A stretch of DNA of 64,000 nucleotides from Symbiodinium kawagutii (taxonomy: Eukaryota; Sar; Dinophyceae; Suessiales; Symbiodiniaceae): assembly GCA_009767595.1 (NCBI GenBank), contig VSDK01002217.1, positions 314,685-378,684 on the forward strand. The letters run 5' to 3'. The notes under the pieces are model-generated. The model worked only from the letters and a program-made list of their open reading frames with translations. It did no database searches and was not told the DNA's origin. Below are positions 43,834 through 57,110 of the stretch, piece after piece. Position 1 is the first letter of the stretch. Each line of letters opens with the position of its first letter. The position numbers were made by a program, and so were the translations under genes.

Positions 43834-44394
43834 ATTCTAGGGTGTATACATGAGCATAATGTATGTATATACATTCATTATTTAAAGAACTAATCTATTG
43901 AAAAAATACACGGCGCATATTTCAGTTGAAACGCGTCCTTTTTCCCTAGGTATCCCACCGTTTCCACCAGAGGGTCACCACGCACTGGTATTAACTCATG
44001 ATCAATACATGCATATGTTTCGGTCATTTTGGTGTACACATTTCACCTTACATTCATCCATTTGTACAATGTTGTTTGCAGAATATTGACTGTTGTTCAA
44101 TGGTTATTTGCTTGTCTCTTCCTGGTTCTCGGTTGATTTCCAATTAGAGATCCCGAAACGAATCATTTGAACCGGTGTACCACCATCAAGGTACCTTGGT
44201 GTACTACAGACTGGCACCTGCCAAGTAGTTGATTAAGATTTGCCATCGATACAATATTTACACTAGTTGTAACCGAAGCTAACTAACAAACAATTTGACC
44301 AACAACCTACCAAACTAATTTAACTTAGTCAACCAACCATCCAAGCATTTGACTAACCTACCTGACTATCCAACTACCGAACCTTGGGGGTAGC

Positions 44395-44555
44395 AGCTCC
44401 ATAGCTTCGCCACCTCAGTCGAGGCACCAGATCGACCACTGGAGGATGAAGCCCTGGAGCTTCCGAGAGCAGAGCTGCCACTGGATCTGCTGCTGCTTCC
44501 AAGGCATCAGACCCTGGGTCCACACATGGTTCGGGCGCGGGGTCAGGACTCATCC
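44395..44555. other. Low-complexity exon-like island, copy B
   Basis: Homologous to 53320-53430 through CCAAGGCATCAGACC. The minus strand reads MSPDPAPEPCVDPGSDALEA, against DDPPPEPSLDRSDALDAPAP at the other copy. The plus strand gives Ser/Ala-rich ASKASD in both. The strand cannot be settled. Confidence 0.35.
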
Positions 44556-45892
44556 TGAGGTTGGTTGATGTTGGTTGATGTTGGTCAATGAAGGTCAAGG
44601 TTATGGTTGAAGTGATAGGTAAGGATGCTAAATTGGTGTTGATTCATGAAATTAAACATGAGTAATCAATTGTACTTAATGATGATGAACATGATGGTTG
44701 ATTAATGATGGTTGAAAGGCATTATCGATCAGCAATGATGAGTGCTTGATTGACGTATTCATGTGGGTCGATGTTGGTTCAGCCAGAACACTTCTCGCCA
44801 GCCACGAGAAACTCGCATGTTTTTGTCGTGCTCCAGGCACCCTAGGTTATCTCCCCTGGTATTTGGTGAGTTGGCAACGCCTAGTTTGGCTTCAAAACTT
44901 GGCTATCCTGGAGGTTGTGGCATCGCATTGGGAAACAAGAATAGTGCTTACTTATCCCAATCCTTCCAGTTGCCTTAATAGTAGATAACCAGGGAACCCC
45001 AAGTAGGGATGTTGACTTATAGGTGACTGGAAGGGAAGGTTATACCAAAATAACCATTGTCAATCATGCCCGTATGATGCTGGTGTAATGGCCCAATGAC
45101 TACTGGTCCACTGGTAACATGCCGATTACTCAAATTGTTTGGTGAGTGTATGCTCCGACCTGGCATCCTTACTCATGAACGGTCATGATGAATTCATCAT
45201 GGGTTAACCATCATGGTAAGGGTTATCATCGTAGTCATACATCATGGGTCATGGAGAGAATATGGTGATGCTCAATTCTGGGCCATGTTCTGGTGGTTGC
45301 CTTACATGAACAAGATTAAAACAGTCACTGTACTCTGATCCATGGTATGGTGATGGGAAGCATTGTTGATCCGGTGCCATTGACCAAGATATCAAAAATA
45401 CTCAATCACCATCACCCAGCATAATGACTAAACGTGTAGCTCACAGTGTTTGATAACTACCATAGCAAATTCATCTATTCCAATCGGCCACGGCTAACCA
45501 CACAAGTATAGTTAATGTTTAGCGAAACATGTTTTCGCAGCAATCTCTTCCAGATTTTTTCTGGACAATTCATGAAAATTCTATGTTGGAAAACTCCAGT
45601 CGAGTTTGCAACAACTCGATTTTCCCTCGGATCTGCTGGAGTTATGACCATGGCAAGCTGAACCCTATAAATCCATATAAATCCTATAAGGCTGTGCAGC
45701 CGGGGTTAGTTCCGCAAATTCCCTCAGATATGACCATGGTAAATAGCCTCAGAAGAAAGGTTCAAGCCTCAAAAGTCGCTGTAAGAGTTACAAAGAAGAT
45801 GATAGCGCCTATAACCACGGTTACTCACTTACGTGTTACCCTCCTTGGGGATGCACATCACCACGATCAGATTCGCCAACAACTGCAGCTGC

Positions 45893-46012
45893 TCCTTTGT
45901 GCGCAGGAGCTGTGGTGGGGCGACGTGCCACGGCTGAGCATCGATCCCAACCTGCCAGGTGCTGCGGGCTGTGGAGATGGGTGGAGTGCCAGCGGTGACC
46001 AGCTGTGATGGC
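45893..46012. other. GC-rich exon-like module, copy B
   Basis: Cont. GGCGACGTGCCACGGCTGAG and ATCGATCCCAACCTGCCAGG, shared with the C copies. Open on both strands (minus STWQVGIDAQPWHVAPPQLL). Confidence 0.35.
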
Positions 46013-46489
46013 AGGGCAGTCATCCATGGGGGTAGTAAGGATGGTGAGATGCTGGTTGGTTTTTTGACCATTTAAGTATGATATATTATGATGGTTAATT
46101 CTGGTGGTAAATGATGGCTTTGATGATATTTAGTTGTGAGGGTTGATTGATGGTTGATAAGATGGTGAATGAGTGAATGATGATTGATAACACAAATCTT
46201 GAAATGAATGGTCAATCGATGCTTGACTAAGGATTGTTTCATGGTTTTTGTCGTGGGCAGGGTGACCCATGGTGTATCAACGATGGTTGGTAAGGTGACT
46301 TGGTTGTCGATTTTTAACTGATGGTGACATTGATCTAATGGTTGGATCGAACATGTCCTCAATACTGATGGTAGTCATGGTTAGTTAGTAAGCTGGCAAT
46401 GCATGAGCATTCCCTCGGATCCTAATGGTTGCCTTAGTCACTGTATTGACCAGCGGCGATGGTTTTTGAGTTGGTTTGATGATGACCAC

Positions 46490-47072
46490 TGCGCGACTTG
46501 TGGAATTCCGGGCAGGTTGTATTGCCGGCTCCGACTGAGATATACTCTGATATATGGCTTTCAGGGTGGTTTGCATTAGCATTTCCACGGGCTGAGAAAA
46601 CGAAGAATGTCGGCCAAGGTATTTTAGTTTTATTTAGTTTTGACAGTTTAGCTGATTCTGAGAAGCTGGCTGCATCCTCCCAGCTGCTCAGCGCTCTAGT
46701 CAACTAGTGTGACATCTCAAATGATGGAGTCGCAGGTGAGTAAGAATTGAAGACCTCAACTTCAACCAGTCTTAGAGTCGGTCAGGGTGCCGTCCTCAGT
46801 TTATGGAGGCTTGTGGAGAGTGTGAATTCCAATTCCGTGCTGCAAGATCAGCTTGGAAAGAGACATGAAACACGACAAGTCCTTGCCACTTTTGTTGGTC
46901 TGAAGGCAACTCTCAAACACCCAATGGAGATGTGATTGTGAGAAAGTGTGGGTGGCTGTGATGCACAGGGGAGGCTGCAAGCACTTGGTACACATGATGC
47001 AGCGGGCTCCAAGCAAGACAACCCACACGTCCATTGGGTTTTCTGCATTCACGACATTTTGGAACTTGACAG
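46490..47072 (+). promoter_or_regulatory. Unit B leader with conserved splice sites
   Basis: The donor is GTCGCAG|GTGAGTAAG (46735/46736), the acceptor GAACTTGACAG|G (47072), intron 337 bp. Upstream, a short frame ends LADSEKLAASSQLLSALVN-stop. A further possible acceptor, GTTGCAG|G, lies 13 bp before the ATG. Confidence 0.45.
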
Positions 47073-47303
47073 GCGTAGACCAATCAATCTATTTAATCAG
47101 TCCATACCGCAATTCAAGATTGCAACTGGTCAACCTGATTTTCAAATGAATCGAAGCACACTTTTGAATGTCAGTTCTCAGAGGGTGAAACGTGTTCCCT
47201 TAACATTTGATGTCCAAAATCAATACAGGGAGTATCGCCGTAGCAAGAAAGACAAATCAGGACCCTTCAACATTCGGCCGCCAATTCGTTGCAGGGATTC
47301 GCA

Positions 47304-50300
47304 ATGTCTCCTGAGATCGCCTTGTACGCTGCTGCAATCGCAGCGGCTCTGGTTGGGATCGGATCATTGCTGAAGGCGCTGAGAACCAGTCGATCCCAGG
47401 GCTATGAGCTGTTTAGTGACTCAGAAGAAGGCACTGGCAACTCAGGAGGAGGCACTGGCGACTCAGAAAGAGGAACTGGCACTGAGGATGAGCCACCTGC
47501 CCAGCAGACTTTTGTGATACCTTTGGCCTTCAGTGTAATGCTGGTTCCGTACTTTGTGCTCTTGGCGCGCAGCAATCCAACCTGGCAGATGATCATAAAA
47601 GCTGGCGTAGGCATTGGCTACATTTTCTGTCAGAGCATGATGGCAGTATGGGCTCCCGTAAGAACTGGAAGAGTCATCGTCTCATCGATATTGGCCATGT
47701 GGATGCTCGTGATGCCTTTTCTGCAGTGCCAGTGGCGGCTCTTTGCAGTTTCCACTGCCACCTGCACCGTCAGCGCAGTGGTGCTCCACTATGCGGATCT
47801 TGGTCAGGACATTCATTGCTATGGCCTCACTGCAGGCCTCATCGCGGCCTGGATGACAGCACTGACCATGCTGAGCACCTGGAGTTGGGTGTCTCTACTG
47901 CTGACGGTTCCAGGGATGTGTGGTTTGTACGATTTTCCTTTGACGCTTGGAGACCTGGAAGTTGCAGATAGTGCAGGTCATTTTGAGTTTGCGATGTTTT
48001 CGCTCTACCTGCTCTGGTCCTTGCCTCTCCCGTTGTTGACCAATGCCACTTGGCAGCTCGTGGCAGCGGTGGGGTTCGCTGGATTCAGCGGGGCAGCTTT
48101 GCGCATTGTCGATGCTGTGGACCCTTGGTCTGAGGGAAAGCTCGACCATTGGGACGTTGGCCAATATGCAGTCGTTCCTCTTGTCATTGCAACGTTGCTC
48201 CCCTTGGCAGTGGTTTGGTGGTCGGGCGAGGTGCCCCAGCTGCTCGAGACTGCGCCTCTATGGATGCTTCGTTTTGTGCCTGCGACGTGTGGAGCGAGTT
48301 ACATTTGGATGGAAATGATCTGGTGGATAGATCAAAGAAATCCAAGCGACCAGCAAGTGAATGCCTTCGGGCGGACTGACATCGTGACGAGGGTCTTAGT
48401 CCTTGTGATTCTGCTGGCAACTCCATGGGCCCTGGCCCTTGACACGGCTCAGCTGCAGAGATGGGGCCAGATCCCAGACCTCTACCTGCCAGACTATTTG
48501 ATGCTGCAGTTTGGTAACCAGACCTGGCAGAAGGTGCAAACTTGGCACCTTCCCAACGCCACTTGGCACGGTCCCAAAGACTATTTCCTCCACATGACAC
48601 AGCCAAGATGGCCTGATTTGGCCAACGCCACCAACTCGATGGCACGGGCCAAATTTTGGGTCCCATTCATCGCCATCAAGCTTGTTGGATCAACAGTCTT
48701 TGCAATGCTGGTGCTCGGGATACCGTGCTCAAAGGACAGAGTCTCCGTTTGGATGGCGGTGACGAAATGTTTGACAAGAGATCCAAAGAACCCAAAAGAC
48801 ACACTTGAGGGAATTGTTGGCAATCTTCTTTTGTTCACTATGTTAGGATACCTGCTGAGTTCTTGCAAACACATCACATAAGAAAGAGACAGGCCTCTCA
48901 ATATTTGGCAATTCAGGACTATTCATTTCCATTTGCAGACCTGCATGTATTTTTCATGCAACTGAACCAGAAATTCCTTCCTTTTCCGCATTCACAAGCA
49001 TGTAGCTTATTCAGATGGCTTGACGGATGGCGATGATTTCTGAAGGGATAAACACGAAAACTTGATTTCGGAGCCATGTGTTGACCATTCCCTGGGTGTT
49101 GTTGTGTGTTGATTCTCGTCTTGTTGGATTTCGCAACTGCTTGGACCCTGACAGGCACAGATGCAGCAAGATGAACGAGTTGGAGACGGCAGGTTTCAAA
49201 ACCAATTCAAAGATGTGCAGCGAACCTCGATCACCATTTGTTTGGTTGTCGCCAACCTGTCCCTCTGTACGAAGCTCACCCTGACAGCCAGCATGGTTGG
49301 ACGACTGACACCAGGGGGTATGGTCTGGGAAGGCTTCGATGAAATCCTCACTTGGGGATTGCTGTGGCTGCTGGCTCAGGCCATGGCCTTGCGGCTGCTG
49401 AACTTCAGTGCAGTTTATGCACCCTTTGATGTAGCTCTAAGTACTCTCTTTGTCTTCCCGTACCTTGGAGATCCGTTTGACACTCTCAAAGATGCCATGC
49501 TGGCGTCAGTGGCGATTGAATCGGATGTTCTGTGGCTGAGATACCTGGGCATTGCCGGTTTGATTTACTTGTGGGTTCTGCATCTTTGCGTCCTCCTCCC
49601 TGTAAAGAGCTCAAGACTGGAGCTGCAGAGCTCATATTTGCCGCTGTTGCTTTTGAAGCCAACGAGGGCGGAATCGGAATTTGAACACAGCATGTGGGTG
49701 AAATTCTGCACTGTAATGTACAAGGAAACCACTCCAACTCGGCAAAAAGGCATGCTGGCGGAAGATTTGCCACAAGCATTGTTGGCATTTGTAGTGTCCA
49801 TCTCTTCCAACGGTAGTATGTTTACAGTTGTCACCAACATAGCGATGCCAGTTGCACGTCTAACTTTTGCCGTTTTGTTTCATGATTCGCTGGCTGGGAC
49901 AGTCAAGGACTGGCTCCTTGAGCAAGCACTAGAAACTTTTTGCCGAGACAGAGTAGAGGCCAGCAATGAGTTCACCGTAGCTATGTCCAGATTGGCACAA
50001 GTCACAGGCAGAGATGACATTTGGGAGTCACAGTTGCTGCAGGAGGCCAAAGATAGAGTCGATCAAAAGTTTGAACAGGTTGAAGCTCTTGGGGGAAAGG
50101 TCAAATCGCTTGAAGAAACAACATTTTTTCCAGCATATTTGCAGGTGCAGCTTGCCCTCAAAGGTGTGGAACAAGGGACCGAAGGGTCGCAGAGCAAGTC
50201 CTTCATCAACTTGTTGAAGATGATGAAGATCGCTCTGAAGGACCCATCTTCGCAAGGCATTTGCAGCCAACTGAGCAATAGGTGCCTACCGAAGCTCAAA

Positions 50301-50963
50301 GCAATAGATTTGGACTGCAAACAAAGTAACATCGGAGATCAGGATGTCCTAATATTGACTGATGCTATTTCCCACTTGACAGCTATCATCAGGTTGCACC
50401 TGAGCTTGGGGTACCACAACATGAGCAGCGAAAACTGCAAAGCCATTGCCACCAGCCTTTCCAAACTGACCAACATCCGCTTCCTACAGCTGGACTTTGG
50501 TCGCGCTAGCGTCGGTGACGAATTTGCCGAAGCATTGGGTGATTCCATTTCCCACTTGACAGCAATCGACACGCTGCATCTGAACTTGGAGAGGTGCAAC
50601 ATGAGCAGAGAAGGCTGCAAAGCCATTGCCACAGCCTTTTCCAAGTTGAAAAAGATCTACGAGCTGAAACTGAACTTGAGATCGGCTAACATCACCAGTG
50701 CGGGCTGCAAAGTCTTTGCCGCTGCCCTTTCCAAACTCACCACCATCGGAGAGCTGGAGCTGAACTTGGAACGCAACGCCATCGGTGACGAAGGCTGCCG
50801 AGCCCTGGCCGAGTGCCTCCCGGAGCTCCAGCGACTCAAGTGGCTGTGGCTGTTTCTCGGTCGCAACGACATCAGCTCGGCAGCAGGCGCAGCCCTGCAC
50901 GAAGCGGCGGCGAAGCTGCCACGTCTCACCTTGAAACGCATTTCTTTCGATTTGAGGCCTTGA
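47304..50963 (+). CDS. Polytopic membrane protein with C-terminal leucine-rich repeats, copy B
   Basis: Exons 47304-48734 (477 codons) and 49155-50963 (602 codons plus stop), phase-0 junction, about 1079 residues. Same architecture as copy A: MSPEIALYAAAIAAAL start, acidic spacer, many helices, N-glycosylation motifs, then four helices, AEDLPQALLAFVVS and LRRs. Differences: the second acidic insert of exon 1 (about 20-25 residues in A and C) is absent, and there are 7 LRRs instead of 8 with the alternating order broken (two SEGCK-type repeats in a row, REGCKAIA then SAGCKVFA). Exon 1 runs open past the splice site to 48881, unlike A and C. The intact frame and conserved junction suggest a working gene. 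Confidence 0.8.
48735..49154 (+). other. Intron of copy B
   Basis: AAAG|GACAGA ... CTGACAG|GCACAG, phase 0, 420 bp. Retaining it would read on for 49 codons in the exon-1 frame. Confidence 0.55.
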
Positions 50964-53900
50964 ATTCAGATGGAAAATGGCACATGCCTGGGATGAACTG
51001 GAGAAGGTTGGAATGGTAAGCTTCCCTTGAACACCAGTTCACTGATTTTGGTTCAGCGATTTCAACAACAATTTAATTCGTTGAAATAGTTTCATTACTT
51101 TCTTGAATGTTCATTTTGGAGATGAAATGAAAAAATCAATTTGGAATGACCTAACTGCTTGTCGAGGGCACCATTCGGCATGATCAACCGGAGTGCGATC
51201 ACAACTCAGAACCTGCCATCCGCCGCAACAGCCCCAAGCAAGCAACCAAGGTATGATGAAGATTCCAAAGGTCAGCAGTGATCAAAGCGCTCCTTCCTGG
51301 AGTTGCTTTGGGTGGAGGCAGCCGGTGTTTCGAGGCCATCCATTTACTCCATCACGAAGGATATTTCAGGATCATACATGGTCATTTTTGTCAAAGCCCC
51401 GCTATCCCAGAGAATTGTGGTATCACATTTTGAGATGATAAACGAACAACATATTTTTTGCTGCAATGTTCATTTGCCTATTGTTTGGTGATCAGCGGTC
51501 AAATAGGTACCGGGAGAACACTAGCAGGTTCAATAGCTTACCACTTCGGTGAAAGTTACGCCAACCATCAATAACAGTTGACTACATTTGTTTCATCATC
51601 CCCCCTTTTTAGCGGGCAGCCTGCAGGGTGGGGATGGTTTGTCCTCAAAAGTCATGAGGTGGCTGGTAGTGTTTATTGACGATTGCTGGGGAAATTGCAC
51701 CATTTGGTTCGCCGTTGACTTAAACCACTAATCTTCTCCTACCACTTGACGAATCACCTGGTGAATCAAACAACTCACTTGATGAACCGCCTGGTGAATG
51801 AAATAGTTCACGTTGTCTGGCGGGGGGCACCACTCTGTAAGTGAAAGGTCTTGAAGCCTGCAGGGACATGACAAAGCAAATGATGCTTTTCGGGATGATT
51901 GTAAGGCACCAGAACATGTAGACACCAGGAGGCTAACTTCAGACCTTGACATCCATCAAGAGTGAAAACCACAAGATTTGCGTTTCCAGTTTCATGGGGG
52001 CACGGTGGGGGTAACCACAAACCAAAAGCTAACGTATCATTAGAATGTATCATCAAGAATGGAAGACAAACTTCATGTCGCCAAATCAGGCTACCCCTAG
52101 GTCAACTGACAATGTCAAAAAAAAACTATACTGGCGATAACGGCTTTTACTGGTTAATCATGGTGATACTCCAAGGCAAACCTCTCCATAGAAAATCCTC
52201 TCTGATTCCAAGCTACTCAGCAACTCATATCGTGATTGATGATTGCTATTCCCAGTTCATGGGTAATTATTGCTTTAATTAGGCTCTAAGCTCTCAGTGA
52301 AGCAATCCCACCACATAAACGGTTTTGTTCATTTATGTGCTGTGAACAGCCAGAGGTGTGCTGGGTTTTGACACGTACGCAGCCATACATTTGTTTGATT
52401 CTGAGTGACCCCTTTAAAGGTAACTCAGTAACTCTCCTTTTTTTGTTTGCTGTGTGCACAAGATCACAATGAATTTTACATCCATTGAGGAACCTCATTT
52501 GTTGGAGCGGTGTTTTTTTCTCCAGAGCACCCCAAGGTGTTTGATTCATTGCCTACCACGTGGAAACCCCTACTGTTGGTGGTGCAAACTCTCTATTGAT
52601 GGCGATGTTTTTGGAGCCACATGATGTTTTGACACCACCAGGAGGGCCACAATCAGCTACCATAGTGAAGTCACTATCAACCATTCTGAACCAGTTGACT
52701 AGCCATTACTAGCCATGCACCACCATTGACCACATGATGAATTATCAACCACCATTGTCACTTTGTTTATCAACCCTTCCAAAGCAGTACCACTAGCCTC
52801 CTGGTATCGTTACTCATGAACAGTAGTGATTCGTTGATCGTTGGTGAACCATTCAGAAAATTTGCTAGAATGACGCTCAATTCTGGGCCATGTTCTGGTG
52901 GTTGCCTTACGTGGTAAAGATCACAACAGTCATCGTACTATGATCCGGCTTATGAGCCATGGCTTCCTGGTTTGGTAATTAGAACCATTGTTGTCAGTGA
53001 TCATCATATAGAACCATGGTATGGTAATTGGCTGATCACATATGGTGAATATTAGTGACATTACCATATCATTGATGACACAAATGGTGATAGAACCAAC
53101 AAATGGTATGGTTAGAACCATCGCTGTGCAACTTCCATTGATCAACATGTCACCAATAGTCAATCACCAGGTTTCATTGATCAATATATCACCTATCAAT
53201 CCCTGGTACAAGTTCCATTGATCAACATGTCACCCAAAGTCATGATGATCATGTCATTGATTGATGATTAGCACATGATGATACAAATGGTGCAACTTCT
53301 GTTGATCAATCACCACGAGTCCATCACCTTCTCAGCTGAGGCTCTTTCTCTCGGATGGCCCGGAGCCGCCTCTGGAGCTGGTGCATCCAAGGCATCAGAC
53401 CGATCCAGAGATGGTTCAGGTGGGGGATCATCCTGTTTGATGTTGATTGATAGTCGAAATCATGGGTGAAATGATGGGCAATGATGCTTGATTACTGATG
53501 ATTAGTTGAACGTGATTGATTGATTGATTGTACTTGATTAATCTTAGAAATGATGAACATGATGGTCAATGATGGTTAAGCAGCAATGATCAGCAATGAC
53601 GAGTGCTTGGTTGATGTTGGTCGATGTTAGTTGGATCACTTCTCCGAACGAAACTCACAATTTTTGTCATGATCCATAGTAATAGACACATGGTTATCTC
53701 CCAGTGTTTCGGCCATTGCTCCTGTGGTTGTGCCCGGCCCCTGGCATTTGGTGAGTTGGCAAGGCTTCGTTTGGTTCCAAAATTTGATTATCCAAGAGGT
53801 TGTTGCATGATTGGCCATTGGAGAAAAACATGGTTGCAGAGTGGTACCCATAAGTTGGCTTACCTAGGCTGTAAATAGGATAGTTAGCAGCAATGGTAGA

Positions 53901-54974
53901 TAAAACTATAGTGCAAGGCATGTTATACAACCAACTGATCACTAAGTGGTACCACTACTTCCAGTTACCTCTATAGTAGGCAACCAGGGAACCCCAAGTA
54001 GGGATGGTTACCTGTAGGTAACTGGAAGGGTAGGGTATGCCAAATGATCCCTGTCAATCATGCCAATATGATTCTGGTGTACCAATGACGACTGGTGACA
54101 TGTTGATTTGCAATCTGACTCGTGTGTATATGCTGCGACCTGGCATCACTACTCATGAACGCTTATAATTGACCGATGGTTGGTGAATCATCATGATAAA
54201 GGTCCTAACTGTAGTCATACATCATGGGCTATGGATAGAATATGGTAAAATGACGGTTTATTCTGGGCCATGTTCTGGTCTTTGCCTTACGTGGTAAAGA
54301 TTATAACAGTCATTGTGCTATGATCTGTGGTATGGTGATAAGAGCCATTCTTGATCAAGTGCCATTGATCAACATATCACGTTTTTCAATCGCCATGTTT
54401 CATCACAAACACATCATCAAACTCTTACATCATGTAGTGTTTTATGACAATTATTGCCGGCCATTATTGCAACAATTGCAAACTAATTTTGACAAATTAC
54501 TAGCCATCGACCATTATTGTTTGAACAAGCGCAACCACGTTGCTAACATCAAGATAGTGCTAATCACTATCACTAAACATAATAGCTAACCACATAGTTC
54601 ACCGTGTTTTATGGCTACTATGGCAAATATATCTACTACAACCAGGCACGGCTAACACATAAGTATAGCAAGTTATTACCGTGGTGAATAGCCGTGCAAG
54701 GACGGTTCTAGCCTCGGAAGCTACTACAGGAGTTATGAAGGGTTATAGGCATAGGGGTTCTATCCTTTCCTTTATCGTGGTAAACTGAACGCTACAAGGA
54801 TGTGCAGCTGGGATTCCCAAGAATATAACCTTGGCAAATAGCTTCATAAGCAAGGCAACAATCTCACAAGCTACACGGGTTATGATGGGTTATAAGGGTT
54901 ATAGCATTCCCTATCAGGCTACGAGCCCCTGTCACCATGGTTGGCTACAAGTCACCATCCCACATCCACGCGCT

Positions 54975-55110
54975 TGCAGCTGCGCTCCGTTCGCAGGAGC
55001 TGCGCATTGGCGGTGCGACGTGCCACGGCTGCGGAATCTGCCAGGTGGAGCTGTGAGGGGTGGTGGAGGGAGATTCCCAGGGAGGTCCAGCTGTGATGGC
55101 TGGGGGTTGG
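54975..55110. other. GC-rich exon-like module, copy C1
   Basis: Contains CGACGTGCCACGGCTGCGGA and CTGCCAGGTGGAGCTG. A plus frame reads ATCHGCGICQVEL then stop; a minus frame reads STWQIPQPWHVAPPMRSSCE. Confidence 0.35.
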
Positions 55111-55589
55111 ATGGCAGGGGAGGATAGGGTAGCCATGGGTGTAGTAATGAGGGTGAAAGGATGGGGCCTCCATGAAGGTAGTAATGATGATGAAATGGGG
55201 GTGAAATGATGAATTGTTTTTTGACGATTTAATTGTCATTGTTGATTCTGGGTGATCCATGGTGTATTAATGATGGTGGCCTCATAAGCTACAGGGGGTC
55301 ATGGAGAAAATTTGGTAACGTGACGCTCAATTCTGGGCCATGTTCTGGTGCTTGCCTTACGTTATAAAGATTGTCACAGTCATTGTTCGAGGATCCCGCT
55401 TACAAGGGGTCATAGGGGTCATGAGCTGCCTTATAAGGCTATGCAGCTGGGATTCCGTGTGATATAACTGTGGTAAGCAGCCTCAGAGCCTCAAAAGCTA
55501 CAGGGATTAAGAGTTATAGGGGTTACATGGGGTTCCAACCTTCCTTATCAGGCCATGAACCTTCATCCCCTACGACCATTTCGATGCAC

Positions 55590-55715
55590 ATCCAAGCGAC
55601 TGCAGCTGCGCTGCGCTGGAGCTGCGCTGGGGGCGACGTGCCACGGCTGCGGAATCTGCCAGGTGGAGCTGCCGGCGCAGGGAGACTCCCAGGGAGCTCC
55701 AGTTGTGAGGGTTGG
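55590..55715. other. GC-rich exon-like module, copy C2
   Basis: Nearly the same core as C1; plus frame GATCHGCGICQVELPAQGDS stays open to 55791. Confidence 0.35.
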
Positions 55716-56214
55716 GGGTTCGATGGTAAGGGAGGATGGGTGGCATCCATGGGGTAGGAATGATAGTGAAATGGAAATGATGGTGAAATGATGGTTGGTT
55801 TTTTGGGGTTGAATTGTGATTGTTGATTGTGGTGGTTAATTGTGACAATGGTCAATTGATGGTTGATTGATGGTGGACAAGCTGGGGAATGATGATTGAC
55901 AACAAGCACATGAAACCGATGGTTAATTGATGGTCAACTAAGGATTGTTTCATGGTTTTTGTTGCAGGCAGCGTGATCCACGGTGTATCTACGATGGTTA
56001 GTAAGGTGACTCAAGGCCAATTAATAAGCCAGTTAAATTATTGTATCTACAAATTGCCTGGGAGTTGCACTGGTTGTGACGAACTAAGCTGATGGGTAGC
56101 TAGTAGCAGTTTCCTATCTTGAACCAAGCTGATTGCCGACCTAGCACTTGCCCTGGTAGTTACCCCGGTAGTGGCCCCGGGTGGTTACTTCACTTAGCCA
56201 TCCCTGGGGGGGGG

Positions 56215-56350
56215 CCAACCCTGCAGCCGCCGGCACACCCCGCAGCAAGAGCTTGGCAGGGGCGGTGCGCTGGGGCGACGTGCTGTTCTGCAGAGCATCG
56301 ATCCCAACGAGGTGGAGCAGTTCGGGATGATGACCAGAGTATCGTGAATG
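56215..56350 (+). other. GC-rich exon-like module, copy C3
   Basis: Plus frame LGRRAVLQSIDPNEVEQFGM, closest to copy A1 at 35167. Confidence 0.4.
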
Positions 56351-56682
56351 GTTGAAATATGCTCCCTGATTGAAGTTTAGTTTTATGACCAGCATTATCA
56401 TAGTTATCACCAGCATGTTCGGGATAATGCTTAATGATGATTCAATATTGGTGGTTAACCCCAGACATGGTTGTTGGTTTATGATGCTTAATGATGGCGT
56501 ATCCTGGTTCATGGGGGATACTACCGAACTATACGATGGGTCAGTCTGATTGTGAAGTGATGGTTGAGATGATGTTTCAACTGATGATGTTTGAAGGCAG
56601 ATGGTCAATACAAGACATGAACATGCTTGCTGGGGAACTACCATGCTCGTTGATAGCTCAATAGCTGCTGGTTAAGTGCTGA

Positions 56683-57110
56683 AGCAGAGCATCCACCCCT
56701 CAGGTGGAGTGGGGAGGGAGTTCCAGGGCTAACGCCAGCTGTGGTGGTTGAGGTTAGATTATGATGGTCCAGTATGATGGTTAAGAGATGCTTTCTTTAA
56801 GCAATTGTATATACTATACACCTGATGTAGTTAGTAGTTGGTTAACAATGGTTAGTAGATGGTCAGTTGAGGTTTGATGGTTGGTTGGATGATGGTTGAT
56901 GTTGATGGCTAAGTCTGATTGTCAAGTGATGGTTGAAATGATGTTTGAACTGATGGTCCGTATGTAAATGATAAATACTGATGATTAATGCGAGACAGGA
57001 ACATGGTTGCTGGGGTACTACTATGCTCGTTGGTAGCTCAATGCTGCAGGGAACGGAGGGAGTTCCAGGGTAAGCCCAGCTGTAATGGTTGAGGTTGGAT
57101 TATGATGGTC
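56683..57110. other. GC-rich exon-like modules, degenerate copies C4 and C5
   Basis: 56683-56760 and 57046-57110 keep the GGAGGGAGTTCCAGGG and CCAGCTGT(A/G)(A/G)TGGTTGAGG parts but have lost the upstream half. Confidence 0.35.

Larger units (their letters stand above)
33960..44380 (+). repeat. Tandem segmental duplication, unit A
   Basis: The unit starts near a segment with GGCTCCTGTGCTGTGCCC at about 34090, which has diverged counterparts at 44775-44940 (B) and 53625-53820 (C). It carries a marker GGGCCATGTTCTGG at 34503, two GC-rich modules, the leader region, the TM-LRR gene (37228-41138) and a conserved 3' flank to about 42220. Pitch to unit B is about 10.1 kb, measured between start codons. 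Confidence 0.6.
44380..53320 (+). repeat. Tandem segmental duplication, unit B
   Basis: Starts with the Ser/Ala/Asp-rich island at 44395 and the segment at 44775-44940, carries the marker GGGCCATGTTCTGG at 45280, one GC-rich module (45893), the leader region, the TM-LRR gene (47304-50963) and the 3' flank to about 52570. More diverged from A and C than those are from each other. Confidence 0.6.

Noticed and set aside
45529..46008. 159-codon plus frame before copy B
   Set aside because: It runs through AT-rich repeats into a GC-rich module, has no splice or homology support and is not kept in units A or C.
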